This document shows, one piece after another, positions 39,682 through 48,622 of a stretch of DNA of 64,000 nt; within the stretch, counting starts at the first letter, position 1, and each line of letters starts with the position of its first letter. Below the pieces are notes generated by a model. The model was not told where the DNA came from, made no database searches, and saw nothing but the letters and a program-made list of their open reading frames with translations. The position numbers and the translations under genes are program-made. The stretch spans positions 1 through 64,000 of the forward strand of contig NZ_NBOC01000016.1 in the NCBI RefSeq assembly GCF_002104455.1, read 5' to 3'. The stretch comes from Colwellia chukchiensis (GTDB lineage Bacteria > Pseudomonadota > Gammaproteobacteria > Enterobacterales > Alteromonadaceae).

Positions 39682-39682
39682 T

Positions 39683-39984
39683 GGTGAAAAGGCGAACCGT
39701 AAGGAACGCATGGTTGCGCATGTAAAAACATGCAGGCTATTTGTTTAAGGAGGCTAGCTACCTCTTAGTACCACTGAGAAAACTCAGCGGCGGGCTTCCT
39801 TTGAGCTCATGCTCTCAGGCGCAGATATCACTGAAACAGATCAGCAATATTTGATAGTCAGTGTAACCGTCTTATCCAGACAGGATAGTTAGAAAGATGC
39901 TCAATTCTTCCACCTAGCTGAAAGGCCATTACCGCACAGAGGATTAGGCTAGGGACTGATTATTGTCATATCAGGAGCAAACTT
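39683..39984. other. Divergent intergenic region between the ssb transcript and the AcaB-like gene
   Basis: No gene is visible in these 302 bases. Small hairpins occur at GCATGTAAAAACATGC (39717-39732) and ACTGAG with CTCAG near 39774. Promoters for both the minus-strand recombination operon and the plus-strand gene at 39985 must lie here, and the long minus-strand leader could form further structure. I could not identify the -35/-10 pairs with confidence. Confidence 0.5.
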
Positions 39985-40587
39985 ATGGCCCAAGCAAGAC
40001 CCAATTACTCAAAACCCATCTTTGAACAATCATTCACAATTAATAGCTTACAGGCGCAACGTGTCGTTGACCGTGTTTTTAGACGGACGGTCAGTGCGCT
40101 TTACGGAATCGATGTCATCCTGCGCATCATCGGCGATGAGAACGAAATTGATGAAGTGGAACAGATCATTAGCCAGTTGATCGAGGATTGCGCTAAGGCG
40201 GTAGACAACGAACAAGCTCGTTTAGACAAATTGATGGAGTCCAACGGTATCGATGAAGTACCTGACTACACCGACCCGATTACCTTCAACGCCAAAATAA
40301 GCTCGCCTCAGGTTGGCCAGTTTGTCGGCTTAGTGCGCAAACTCGATGCGTTAATGATCTCAATGGACACTCTCTGGTTGTCTAGCGTGCTTAGCAACAA
40401 GCAACGCGTTGATGGCAACTACGCATGGCAACAGCGCATTATCAAACTTGCACGACGCATTATTGATATCGAAATTCGAGCACGAAAATCAGCCCAAGCT
40501 AAGGGTAAAGAAGCAGAAGTTGAGCAAGCGGTGCCTTCAACCGATGACGATATCACTGAAGAGGAAACAGATAACCCCGCCAACTAG
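39985..40587 (+). CDS. AcaB/DUF1845-like ICE protein (s063 position)
   Basis: This 200-residue helical protein begins FEQSFTINSLQAQRVVDRVFRRTVSALYGID, the pattern of the PF08900-type family seen in ICEs and in IncA/C plasmids (AcaB). It has a clear AGGAGC before the ATG and is transcribed away from the ssb operon. AcaB is a regulator in IncA/C plasmids; a regulatory role here is inferred only. An intrinsic terminator follows. Confidence 0.55.
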   Translation: MAQARPNYSKPIFEQSFTINSLQAQRVVDRVFRRTVSALYGIDVILRIIGDENEIDEVEQIISQLIEDCAKAVDNEQARLDKLMESNGIDEVPDYTDPITFNAKISSPQVGQFVGLVRKLDALMISMDTLWLSSVLSNKQRVDGNYAWQQRIIKLARRIIDIEIRARKSAQAKGKEAEVEQAVPSTDDDITEEETDNPAN

Positions 40588-40608
40588 CCAACTAGGCTCC
40601 CATCAACC

Positions 40609-40632
40609 AGCCCCTCTCGAAGGGGCTCTTCA
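40609..40632 (+). terminator. Terminator after the AcaB-like gene
   Basis: AGCCCC pairs with GGGGCT across TCTCGAA, followed by CTTCATCTT. The stem is strong but the T-tract is poor. Confidence 0.6.
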
Positions 40633-40695
40633 TCTTGCTGTATTTTCTATCAAAATCATTAAAATGAATTTAACTGTCATTTTTGGCCAAGCTAC

Positions 40696-40729
40696 ATGAA
40701 TAGAACTAATTTTTTCGTTACTTTCTTTA
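40696..40729 (+). pseudogene. 5' end of endonuclease I gene, cut by IS
   Basis: The ATG at 40696 starts MNRTNFFVTFF, the first part of a signal peptide. The frame is cut after TTTCTTTA by the ISL3 element and resumes at 44102. Joined across the insertion it reads MNRTNFFVTFFIALFAIPAI, a complete signal peptide. Confidence 0.85.
40722..40729. repeat. Target-site duplication, left copy
   Basis: TTTCTTTA directly before the left terminal repeat is the same as 44102-44109 directly after the right repeat. Confidence 0.9.
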
Positions 40730-40816
40730 GGGTAAGCGGATTAAATGGTTGATCTTACCTTTGCATGAGAGTGAGACAGACCGGCATCTCATCGGATTAT
40801 CTGGTTGATGCTTCAC

Positions 40817-41224
40817 CTACTGCTGGTGCATGTTTCCTTCGCTAATTCCAGCAAGAACCCCACACGCCTCAACTTCCCGGTCATCGTTGCAACTCGCTCT
40901 CAGTGAAACGAGTTGTTTCTCAAGCGCTTGCAGAGCGGTTATCTGCGACCGCACATGAGAGATGTGATCATCGAGCAAGGCGTTGACGGCGGTACAAGGC
41001 TGATGAGGGTCGTCCTGATAGCTCTGTAGTTCGTGAATCTCAGCCAGTGACAGGCCCAGGATTCTGCAGCGACGGATGAAGGCCAGCCCCTCACCATGCT
41101 TCTCGGTATAGACACGGTAACCGTTGTCCTGCCGATCAGGCGGCGGCAACAAGCCCTGCTGTTCATAGAAGCGGATCGTCTGTGTGTCGACCCCTACCAA
41201 CTGCGCCAACTGACCAATGCGCAT
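40817..41224 (-). CDS. MerR-family metal regulator (CadR/PbrR-like)
   Basis: The 135-residue protein starts at 41224 (MRIGQLAQL). It has the MerR winged helix (GVDTQTIRFYEQQGLLPPPD, GYRVY) and Cys residues in HQPCTAV, SCNDD and VEACGVL that match the metal-binding pattern of cadmium/lead/zinc sensors. It is divergent from the cation transporter and should control the 19-base-spacer promoter between them. Confidence 0.85.
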   Translation of the reverse strand: MRIGQLAQLVGVDTQTIRFYEQQGLLPPPDRQDNGYRVYTEKHGEGLAFIRRCRILGLSLAEIHELQSYQDDPHQPCTAVNALLDDHISHVRSQITALQALEKQLVSLRASCNDDREVEACGVLAGISEGNMHQQ

Positions 41225-41255
41225 CAGCCTCCTCCCCAACGGATTCTTTACTCTA

Positions 41256-41286
41256 TTGACCTTATAGTAGCTTTATAGTTTAAAAT
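41256..41286 (+). promoter_or_regulatory. MerR-type promoter of the cation transporter
   Basis: TTGACC (41256-41261) and TAAAAT (41281-41286) are 19 bases apart, the over-long spacing that MerR regulators correct by twisting DNA. The spacer holds an ACTATAAAGC-type dyad. Confidence 0.8.
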
Positions 41287-41319
41287 GGTACCACAACATT
41301 GTTCAAGTGGAGTCGTATT

Positions 41320-42216
41320 ATGAGCAAATCCTGTGGTGGCGCCTGTGGCGCTGATGCAACGTCCGCAGCGGATACCGATATACAGGCCTCCTCCGAGGCG
41401 CCAGGGAGATGGGTCAGTGTTTATGCCGTGCCGAAGATGGACTGTCCATCAGAAGAACGAATGATTCGCCTAGCCCTGAACGGCTTTGAGGAGATTCGGG
41501 CGCTGTCTTTCGACCTGTCGAACCGCCGGTTGAAGGTCGTGCATGATGGAGAGGCTGATCCTTTCACTGCGAAACTGAAGACCTTGGGGCTAGGCGCCTC
41601 GCTTCAGGAAACCGTCGCTGCAAATCCGGAGACCATCAAGGCCGCCGAGTTTTCGGCAGCTTCTGCTAAGCAAGAATCCGGGACCCTGCGCTGGTTGCTC
41701 GGCATCAATGCACTTCTGTTCGTGGTGGAAATGACTGCCGGTCTGATCGCCCGGTCCACCGGCCTGATTGGAGAATCCCTGGACAATTTTGCCGATGCGG
41801 CGGTGTACGGGCTTGCCCTTTATGCGGTTGGACATAGCGTGAAAATGCAGGTACGTGCCGCGCATCTTGCTGGTGTACTGCAACTGATCTTGGCTGTTGG
41901 CGTGCTCGCAGAGGTGGTGAGACGCTTCGTCTTCGGTAGCGAGCCGGAATCGATGGTGATGATGCTTATCGCATTCGTCGCACTGATTGCCAATACCACT
42001 TGTTTGCTGCTGATATCCAAACATCGAGAGGGCGGGGCGCACATGAAGGCAAGCTGGATATTCTCGGCCAATGACGTGGTGATCAACCTGGGCGTCATCA
42101 CCGCCGGCGCCCTGGTCGCGTGGACCGGATCCAATTATCCGGATCTGATTATCGGTACCATCGCGGGGGTTGTCGTGCTTAACGGAGCCAGACGCATTCT
42201 GGCCCTCAAGGGTTAG
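41320..42216 (+). CDS. Cation diffusion facilitator-type metal efflux protein
   Basis: Starting at ATG 41320 after GTGGAG, the protein is 298 residues. A Cys-rich start (KSCGGACGAD) and a heavy-metal-associated-like domain with PKMDCPSEER precede about six membrane segments. The motif GESLDNFADAAVYGLALYA is the CDF metal site region (Asp-x3-Asp) and SANDVVINLGVI is the second. It probably exports cadmium, zinc or lead from the cytoplasm under control of the MerR protein. Confidence 0.82.
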   Translation: MSKSCGGACGADATSAADTDIQASSEAPGRWVSVYAVPKMDCPSEERMIRLALNGFEEIRALSFDLSNRRLKVVHDGEADPFTAKLKTLGLGASLQETVAANPETIKAAEFSAASAKQESGTLRWLLGINALLFVVEMTAGLIARSTGLIGESLDNFADAAVYGLALYAVGHSVKMQVRAAHLAGVLQLILAVGVLAEVVRRFVFGSEPESMVMMLIAFVALIANTTCLLLISKHREGGAHMKASWIFSANDVVINLGVITAGALVAWTGSNYPDLIIGTIAGVVVLNGARRILALKG

Positions 42217-42225
42217 GCAACATCC

Positions 42226-42732
42226 ATGATTGGCAAATACCTCTCGCCGTATGCCCTGTTGTCCATCTCCGGCCTGATAGCCGCGTCTGACCAGATTGTA
42301 AAATGGCTGGTCCAGCAATCAATGGCATATGGCGAGTCGGTTTCGGTGACGCCATTCTTTAGCTGGGTGCACGTATGGAACACCGGTGCCGCATTCAGTC
42401 TTTTTGCCAATGGTGGAGGCTGGCAGCGCTACTTTTTGATCGGAATCGCGGTGGTGGTCTCAATTTTGCTGATCAAGCTGGTCCTTGAGAACCGTCACAA
42501 AGGAGAGGCCATCGCCTACAGTCTTATCCTTGGTGGCGCGATGGGTAACCTGATTGATCGGATATTTCGTGGCTATGTTGTGGATTCCTTTGATGTCTAT
42601 TGGCGAGCCTGGCACTGGCCGGCTTTCAATGTCGCAGATATTGCAATTGTCCTCGGTGTCTTACTTTTCGTTTCCTCAAGCTTGTTGCGTGAAAGAACAA
42701 ACACCAATGTCGAAACAGATTGGTCTGACTGA
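42226..42732 (+). CDS. lspA: Lipoprotein signal peptidase II
   Basis: This 168-residue polytopic protein has the LspA signatures VWNTGAAFSLF, GGAMGNLIDRIFRGYVVDSFDV and FNVADIAI with the two catalytic Asp residues. It removes signal peptides of diacylglyceryl-modified prolipoproteins. In ISPpu12-type elements lspA is linked to metal-efflux genes. It starts nine bases after the transporter gene. Confidence 0.92.
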   Translation: MIGKYLSPYALLSISGLIAASDQIVKWLVQQSMAYGESVSVTPFFSWVHVWNTGAAFSLFANGGGWQRYFLIGIAVVVSILLIKLVLENRHKGEAIAYSLILGGAMGNLIDRIFRGYVVDSFDVYWRAWHWPAFNVADIAIVLGVLLFVSSSLLRERTNTNVETDWSD

Positions 42733-42753
42733 GGTCTGCATCTATAAACTGCC

Positions 42754-44043
42754 ATGACGGAAATGCCTAACAACATCTTGCACCTGCCTGAGTACCAGGT
42801 CCTGGGCTGCAAATCCACCGACGACGATATGCACTTCCAGGTGGACGCGCCCGATCCCATCGCCTGCGAGGAATGCGGCGTCCAGGGTGAGTTCGTGCGG
42901 TTCGGCAAGCGTGATGTTCCCTATCGTGATCTGCCCATCCACGGTAAGCGGGTCACCCTCTGGGTGGTCCGCCGCCGGTACAACTGCCGGGCCTGCAAGA
43001 TCACCTTCAGGCCCCAGCTACCGGAGATGGTGGACGGCTTCCGCATGACGCTGCGGTTGCATGAATACGTGGAGAAGGAATCCTTCAACCACCCCTACAC
43101 CTTCGTGGCGTCACAGACCGGCCTGGACGAGAAGACGGTACGCGACATCTTCAACGCCCGTGCCGAGTTCCTGGGGCGTTGGCACCGCTTCGAGACGCCC
43201 CGCATTCTGGGCATCGACGAGCTGTACCTGAACAAGCGCTACCGCTGCATCCTGACCAACATCGAGGAGCGACCCCTGCTTGACCTGCTGGCCACCCGCC
43301 GTCAGGACGTGGTGACCAACTACCTGATGAAGCTGAAAGACCGGCAGAAGGTCGAGATCGTCAGCATGGACATGTGGAACCCCTACCGGGCAGCTGTCAA
43401 GGCGGTGCTGCCACAGGCCCGTATCGTCGTCGATAAGTTCCATGTGGTGCGTATGGCCAACGATGCGCTGGAGAAGGTACGCAAGGGCCTCAGGAAGGAG
43501 CTGAAACCTTCCCAGAGCCGAACCCTCAAGGGAGACCGGAAAATCCTGCTGAAACGCGCTCACGAAGTCTCAGACCGGGAACGCTTCATCATGGAGACCT
43601 GGACAGGCGCATTCCCGCAACTGCTGGCCGCCTACGAGCACAAGGAACGCTTTTACGGCATCTGGGACGCCACCACACGACCCCAGGCAGAAACCGCCCT
43701 GGACGACTGGATAGCCACCATTCCGAAGGGCCAGAAGGAAGTCTGGAGCGATCTGGTCAGGGCTGTGGGTAACTGGCGCGAAGAGATCATGACCTACTTC
43801 GAGACGGACATGCCCGTCACCAATGCTTACACGGAGTCCATCAACCGACTGGCCAAGGACAAGAACCGTGAAGGGCGAGGTTACTCCTTCGAGGTGATGC
43901 GGGCACGAATGCTCTACACTACGAAGCACAAGAAGAAGGCTCCGACTGCGAAGGTCTCTCCGTTCTACAAGAAAACCATCGGTTACGGACTGCCGGACTT
44001 CGCAGAGGAACTCAACTACGGGGTCGATCTATCAACCATCTGA
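42754..44043 (+). CDS. tnpA: ISL3-family transposase
   Basis: This 429-residue protein has an N-terminal zinc-finger domain (CEECGVQGEFVRFG, YNCRACKITFRPQ), then the DDE nuclease domain with ILGIDELYLNK, VEIVSMDMWNPYRAAV and a Glu in AYTESINRLAKDKNREGRGY. Length and motif layout are those of ISL3 transposases. It is the last gene of the element, about 30 bases before the right terminal repeat. Confidence 0.92.
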   Translation: MTEMPNNILHLPEYQVLGCKSTDDDMHFQVDAPDPIACEECGVQGEFVRFGKRDVPYRDLPIHGKRVTLWVVRRRYNCRACKITFRPQLPEMVDGFRMTLRLHEYVEKESFNHPYTFVASQTGLDEKTVRDIFNARAEFLGRWHRFETPRILGIDELYLNKRYRCILTNIEERPLLDLLATRRQDVVTNYLMKLKDRQKVEIVSMDMWNPYRAAVKAVLPQARIVVDKFHVVRMANDALEKVRKGLRKELKPSQSRTLKGDRKILLKRAHEVSDRERFIMETWTGAFPQLLAAYEHKERFYGIWDATTRPQAETALDDWIATIPKGQKEVWSDLVRAVGNWREEIMTYFETDMPVTNAYTESINRLAKDKNREGRGYSFEVMRARMLYTTKHKKKAPTAKVSPFYKKTIGYGLPDFAEELNYGVDLSTI

Positions 44044-44101
44044 GGGTGGTATCAGGTTGGTGGGGTGAAGGTGCCCCATCAACCATTAAATCCGTATACC
44101 C

Positions 44102-44109
44102 TTTCTTTA
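44102..44109. repeat. Target-site duplication, right copy
   Basis: This is the second TTTCTTTA copy; removing the IS and one copy restores the endonuclease I frame. Confidence 0.9.
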
Positions 44110-44759
44110 TAGCGTTATTCGCTATACCTGCAATTGCAGAACACCCCACATCGTTCAGTCAGGCAAAACGATTTGCCCGAGAAATTTACCAAGACAACCA
44201 GAGTACGTTTTACTGTGGATGTAGCTATAGCAATGATGGTGCGATTGATGCTGCATCTTGCGGATATGAACCAAGAAAGCAACCGAAACGAGGTGAACGC
44301 TTAGAGTGGGAACATGTAGTCTCAGCTTGGGAAATTGGCCATCAACGCCAATGCTGGCAAAATGGTGGTCGTCGGAACTGCGAAAAGAATGATCCTGAGT
44401 TTTCTAAAATGGTTTCGGATCTCCATAACCTCGTACCATCTGTAGGAGAGCTCAATGGGGATAGGTCAAATTTTCGATTTGGCATGATTCCGAATGAACC
44501 AAGATCCTATGGTCAATGTGATTTCGAAGTTGATTTCAAAGACCGTCGAGCAGAACCACCAGCTAACCGTCAGGGTGATATTGCTAGAATTTATTTCTAC
44601 ATGCGAGATCAATACGGCCTAAGACTCAGTAGGCAACAAACTCAGCTATTTGAAGCTTGGTCAAGAATGGACCCTGTTGACGAATGGGAAAAAGTGCGTG
44701 ATTTTAAGATTAAAACTATTCAAGGTAACTCTAACTGCCATGTGTCAAATAGCTGTTAA
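44102..44759 (+). pseudogene. Endonuclease I, 3' portion (IS-interrupted)
   Basis: After the second target copy the frame continues IALFAIPAIAEHPTSF, the rest of a signal peptide, then a full endonuclease I domain: FYCGCSYSN, LEWEHVVSAWEIG with the catalytic His, DLHNLVPSVGELNGDRSNFRF. The mature part is about 200 residues, normal for the EndA/Dns periplasmic nucleases, which are Cys-rich as here. A start reading through the IS end exists but lacks the true signal sequence, so export is probably lost. The coding region is otherwise undamaged. Confidence 0.88.
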
Positions 44760-45167
44760 TTGAAACTAGCTGAGACAAACTTGTTGGACAAGGTTCTTTT
44801 AGCGAAAATCAGATTAACATTACTAAAATTAATCTGATAGTCGGCAACTGCCAAAGTGGACGTTCGGATCTGACTCGCTTTTGAACCATCATCAGCTTTG
44901 TCGAATTAAGTCGAATTTTCAATCAATCGTAATTCCCCCAAATTTCTCTCGTATAGCGTCGTTAATATCTATGCATTTAATAAATTGTCAGAAAGGAACC
45001 CTAAGTCACTTTGGAAAGTACCCGTTTATCGAAATTAGCGTAATAGCCTATTGATTCGCACACCACTAATAGTTCACGCCACTCATCGCTTTGGAACAAA
45101 TGCGCCATAGAAAGTTAATCTTATTCGTATTGTTAAGCATCTATTTGGCGCTAATTTGGCTGGTAAA
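44760..45167. other. Gene-free spacer
   Basis: About 400 AT-rich bases between the endonuclease remnant and the HerA gene. A short dyad AATCAGATTAACATT with AATTAATCTGAT is visible near 44808-44838 and could be a weak terminator. No ORF or known element was recognised. Confidence 0.5.
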
Positions 45168-47207
45168 TTAATCTCTGTTTTGCCATTCTTCAACGATTGG
45201 CTGCCAGTTTACTTCACGAGGCTCACCTGTGGAGTTAGACCATACGTCCCAAAAGTCAGGATCATCAGACTGAGGCCTTTGCTCTTCACTAAGTTCTTTC
45301 ATTCGAACTAACACCGGTAGTTCTGAAGCCCATCCGAGTAAAATTGCATGTCGAGATGGTAGCGATGGTAGCTCTCTTAATAGCCCCCTCATGTTATCGG
45401 GAACAAGCCTATGAACTTGTTCTTGGTCTATATCATTGCTAATTCTGTGCAGTAAAAAAGTATTACATTGAGAAAGAACAGTAGGAGATAACTCAGAAGG
45501 TCGTTGGGATGATACTACTAGTCCCAAACCAAATTTACGCCCTTCGCGAGCGATTTTTTCAAATACTTTGCAGCACACATCAGAAACTGATTGACTCTCA
45601 CTTTCTTCTTTGTATCGTTTGATAAATGTATGAGCTTCCTCTGCAACCATTACTGTTGGTAATGGTTTTCCATTCATCTTCCGATATCGTTGAAGAGCTT
45701 CAAAAGTCACTCTAGAGATTACTGCTGTTACAAGATGGATAATTTCATTGGGAACTAGTGATAGGTCGATAACAGTGATAGCACCATGAGTATCCTTCCC
45801 AAGAAAAGTATCTAGCCAATCAGTTAAACTTATTGGTTCCTCAGAATCTTTAGTAACTGCACTAATTCGGGTGTCACCTAGCATTGTGCGAATTCGAGTC
45901 AAAAGAAATTCCATGAACTGCTCAGTTCCCGTTTCTTGTGCTAAAGCTTCGAGATAGGCGACGAAGTCATCACCTTCAAAGCGAATAGGCGTATCTTCAC
46001 TTTTCGGGAGAAGTTCTTGTTCATCACCACCAAGTGCAACATGAGCTTCTTTTAACTCAGAAATCAACTTATCAGTATCACTGACTTCAGGCTTAGCAGG
46101 CCACTGTGCTCCTCTTCTGGAAGATAGGTAAGTATTTATCGTGCTTATTACACTATTGAAAGGTTGGTTGTGGATTTTTTCGTTTAATGTTATGAGGCTA
46201 GTTTCCCATGACGTTAAACTTTCAACTAAGCCTTTGGCATGACCACCATTCACATATATCTGCCCTTGACTTGCTAGTTGCCTTATTGAAACTAAAAGTA
46301 TTCCGCAAAAATGTTTTGCTTGAATTGTCACATCATCTTCTGACAACACATCATTTCTCATCGCCCTCAAAGCTCGTCGTAGTAATGGGAGTTGAACTTT
46401 TGAACTTGCCTGAGTGAACGCCCCCCATTCTGAACTGTTCCATAGCCATGATGGTACTTTAAGTTCTAACTCACCATAATCAGAGTTAGCCTCTACGCGC
46501 AATAAATTCCCCTTATATTTTGACTTTGGACCAAATGCTCGGCTGTACTCCCCGTTAGGATCAAGTATTATAAATCGAGCGTTCGGAGTTTGGCCCTGTT
46601 GTAAAACTGCGTCCAGTGACCATTGAATTAGTCCCGCCACAGAGCAAGATTTACCACTACCTGTGTTGCCTAAAACAGCTATATGTCGCCCAAAAAGCTT
46701 ATCGGGGTCGATTTTTATTTCTGCATTGTTAGCTAGAGGACTATCTCCTATTTTAACCCTTCTGTTTTCACCTGATTCGATTATTGAGTTTAATTGTTGG
46801 TCAGTAGGTAAAAGCACTGAATCACCAACTGAAGGAAATGCATCTGTTCCTCTGGTGAATTTGAAACCATCGTTTTTTCTATCGCTTCTCAATGTACCAA
46901 CGGGGTTGATACTGAGCTTTTTTAGAGGAAAAGGTAAGTCTATCAAGCCAAAATCTTGCAAGCCTCTTCTTTTGGGGTATGGCGAGTGTTCTACTGCGAT
47001 CCACTCAACTTGACCAACTAGAAATCCATCATCACTGTTTATAAGCACATAACTGTTGATTCGAGGAAAGTTGCGAGGTGAGCCTCCTTGAAGAGAGACT
47101 GAGTCTGGGGAATCAATTTCTAAGGAAACTCTAATTTCACTAGGCGATACAAAACCAACGGTTCCGATTCGTAACTGTTCCAGTCTTTCTATAGGCAAGT
47201 AACTCAT
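45168..47207 (-). CDS. HerA/DUF87-family ATPase (SIR2-HerA defence pair)
   Basis: This 679-residue protein has the HerA/FtsK-type ATPase: Walker A AVLGNTGSGKSCSVAGL near residue 180, Walker B ARFIILDPNGEYSRAFG, VMVAEEAHTFI, and GLGLVVSSQRPSELS. An N-terminal HAS-like beta-barrel (LRIGTVGFVSPSEIRVSL) is visible. Its start overlaps the SIR2 gene by four bases. SIR2 and HerA pairs are known antiphage systems in which they form a complex that depletes NAD+ or cleaves DNA upon infection. Role inferred from pairing. Confidence 0.85.
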   Translation of the reverse strand: MSYLPIERLEQLRIGTVGFVSPSEIRVSLEIDSPDSVSLQGGSPRNFPRINSYVLINSDDGFLVGQVEWIAVEHSPYPKRRGLQDFGLIDLPFPLKKLSINPVGTLRSDRKNDGFKFTRGTDAFPSVGDSVLLPTDQQLNSIIESGENRRVKIGDSPLANNAEIKIDPDKLFGRHIAVLGNTGSGKSCSVAGLIQWSLDAVLQQGQTPNARFIILDPNGEYSRAFGPKSKYKGNLLRVEANSDYGELELKVPSWLWNSSEWGAFTQASSKVQLPLLRRALRAMRNDVLSEDDVTIQAKHFCGILLVSIRQLASQGQIYVNGGHAKGLVESLTSWETSLITLNEKIHNQPFNSVISTINTYLSSRRGAQWPAKPEVSDTDKLISELKEAHVALGGDEQELLPKSEDTPIRFEGDDFVAYLEALAQETGTEQFMEFLLTRIRTMLGDTRISAVTKDSEEPISLTDWLDTFLGKDTHGAITVIDLSLVPNEIIHLVTAVISRVTFEALQRYRKMNGKPLPTVMVAEEAHTFIKRYKEESESQSVSDVCCKVFEKIAREGRKFGLGLVVSSQRPSELSPTVLSQCNTFLLHRISNDIDQEQVHRLVPDNMRGLLRELPSLPSRHAILLGWASELPVLVRMKELSEEQRPQSDDPDFWDVWSNSTGEPREVNWQPIVEEWQNRD

Positions 47208-48622
47208 GATGTTACCTCGGTGGTAGTTGCATTACCTGAGTGTTCTGACTGGATAAAGCCTCGCTGTTTTAGTAATTCGGCCATCTTTATTGATGCTTTA
47301 TCTATGGCTGGTTTAGGTAGATAGTTATCAACCAAAGTTTTTAGATCCCCCAAATGGTCACCCATTAGTAAAGTGATTTGAGCTTTTCTTCCACTTTTAC
47401 CAATGAAGTTCATAATTCTTTCTAGCGGATCTCCGAAAGCAATGATGACTAGATGGGTAGATGGAACGGTAAGCATATCTTCAATTACTCTGTTTATATG
47501 CTCATCACCAAAGCTATAGCCATACGTGACTAATGTACTGTTTGGACGGCTAGTCGCTGCTGCTAAGTCTCTAAATAACTCTACATAGGGGTACTCAGCG
47601 GTTTCTCTATCTTTGACTGAATTAGGGTAAATCATAAGTTGTTCATAACTATCGCTTTCGTGCCCCTCTGCTTCTAGAAACGGTTCAACAGAGCGAGCTC
47701 CAAAAGGTAGGCCAAAGCGCCTAATCGCACCATCTTGTTCGTGCCAATCTAGAGAACCGTGAAGTTTGGTAAAACGTGCCACTCCTTCCAAATATCTTGG
47801 TTCACCACGTATTCCCGGAGGGTTATAGTGATAATCAACTTCTAATCTTGAGGATCTAAAAACGGGAGCAATACTTCCAACAAAACGGTCTATGAGTCTT
47901 AAACCAGCAAGTTCAGCACCAACCTCGATAATTCGGTCATAGTTCGTTGTAAAAATATGCAATCTGTCGCGTGTAGCGGTTCTACTTGCAAAGCTCATTA
48001 AGAAACTCACAAGATAATTGAAAGTTTCCTCTTTTCGTTTTTTTTCAGCACTTTTAATTAAGTGTTCTCCTGTACTGACAGATTTTGAAAACTCACCTAG
48101 ACATCGAGACAATTCCCCCTTAATTGCAGCTAAATCAGCTTTTAGGTCTCTATAGGCTGCATATGGAGCCGGGGGGTTTTCAGGTTGCGGGCTATCCAAC
48201 ACTGTTAAAATTTCAAGACCTTTGATAAGTTCATTAATAGCTCTAATTTGATCTTCTATATTTCCTTGTGCGCGACCAGCCGATTTGGCAGCTTTTGTAG
48301 CGAATTCATTTATTTCGCTTTGACAGACCGCTAGATCACTGATCCACCCCATTCCAACGGGTGGCACGCCTGTAGCCGACATTTGAATAGACGTACTTAA
48401 ACCCGCACCGATCAATAGATTTAAATGTTCGGATTGAAAAAGTGCTGTTAACCAAGGCTCAATATTTTGGCGTAATTTCTCTATTGATATTTTAGAACCC
48501 TGTTCTCCCCATGAAGTATTCGTTGATAGGATAAAAGGATAAGAATCACTTTGCTCATTGGAGTTTGGTGTTAGCTCAATAATATCAGGAACACTGCCAA
48601 CTTTAATTTGCTGAATAGTCAT
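47204..48622 (-). CDS. SIR2-domain NADase-like protein (SIR2-HerA defence pair)
   Basis: The ATG at 48622 (MTIQQIKVG) gives 472 residues. SIR2 motifs are NLLIGAGLSTSIQM (residue ~75), IFTTNYDRIIEVGAE, KLHGSLDWHEQ with the catalytic His, and LVTYGYSFGDEHINRVI. The Asn-Asp and His residues needed for NAD+ hydrolysis are all present. It is upstream of and coupled to the HerA gene. This is the ordering of the published SIR2-HerA system. Confidence 0.85.
   Translation of the reverse strand: MTIQQIKVGSVPDIIELTPNSNEQSDSYPFILSTNTSWGEQGSKISIEKLRQNIEPWLTALFQSEHLNLLIGAGLSTSIQMSATGVPPVGMGWISDLAVCQSEINEFATKAAKSAGRAQGNIEDQIRAINELIKGLEILTVLDSPQPENPPAPYAAYRDLKADLAAIKGELSRCLGEFSKSVSTGEHLIKSAEKKRKEETFNYLVSFLMSFASRTATRDRLHIFTTNYDRIIEVGAELAGLRLIDRFVGSIAPVFRSSRLEVDYHYNPPGIRGEPRYLEGVARFTKLHGSLDWHEQDGAIRRFGLPFGARSVEPFLEAEGHESDSYEQLMIYPNSVKDRETAEYPYVELFRDLAAATSRPNSTLVTYGYSFGDEHINRVIEDMLTVPSTHLVIIAFGDPLERIMNFIGKSGRKAQITLLMGDHLGDLKTLVDNYLPKPAIDKASIKMAELLKQRGFIQSEHSGNATTTEVTS

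Larger units (their letters stand above)
40730..44101 (+). mobile_element. ISPpu12-like ISL3-family element carrying metal-efflux cargo
   Basis: The 3372-base element has imperfect terminal repeats (40730-40754 and 44077-44101; 21 of 25 match, starting GGGTA) and is flanked by an 8-base target duplication TTTCTTTA. It carries merR-type regulator, cation transporter, lspA and transposase in the order known for ISPpu12 of Pseudomonas putida. Its GC content is higher than the surrounding ICE, so it is a recent arrival from another background. Confidence 0.9.

Noticed and set aside
41590-42318. 242-residue minus-strand frame opposite the cation transporter
   Set aside because: It is antisense to the CDF gene, rich in His/Gln/Gly as typical for reverse frames of GC-rich genes, with no start signal.
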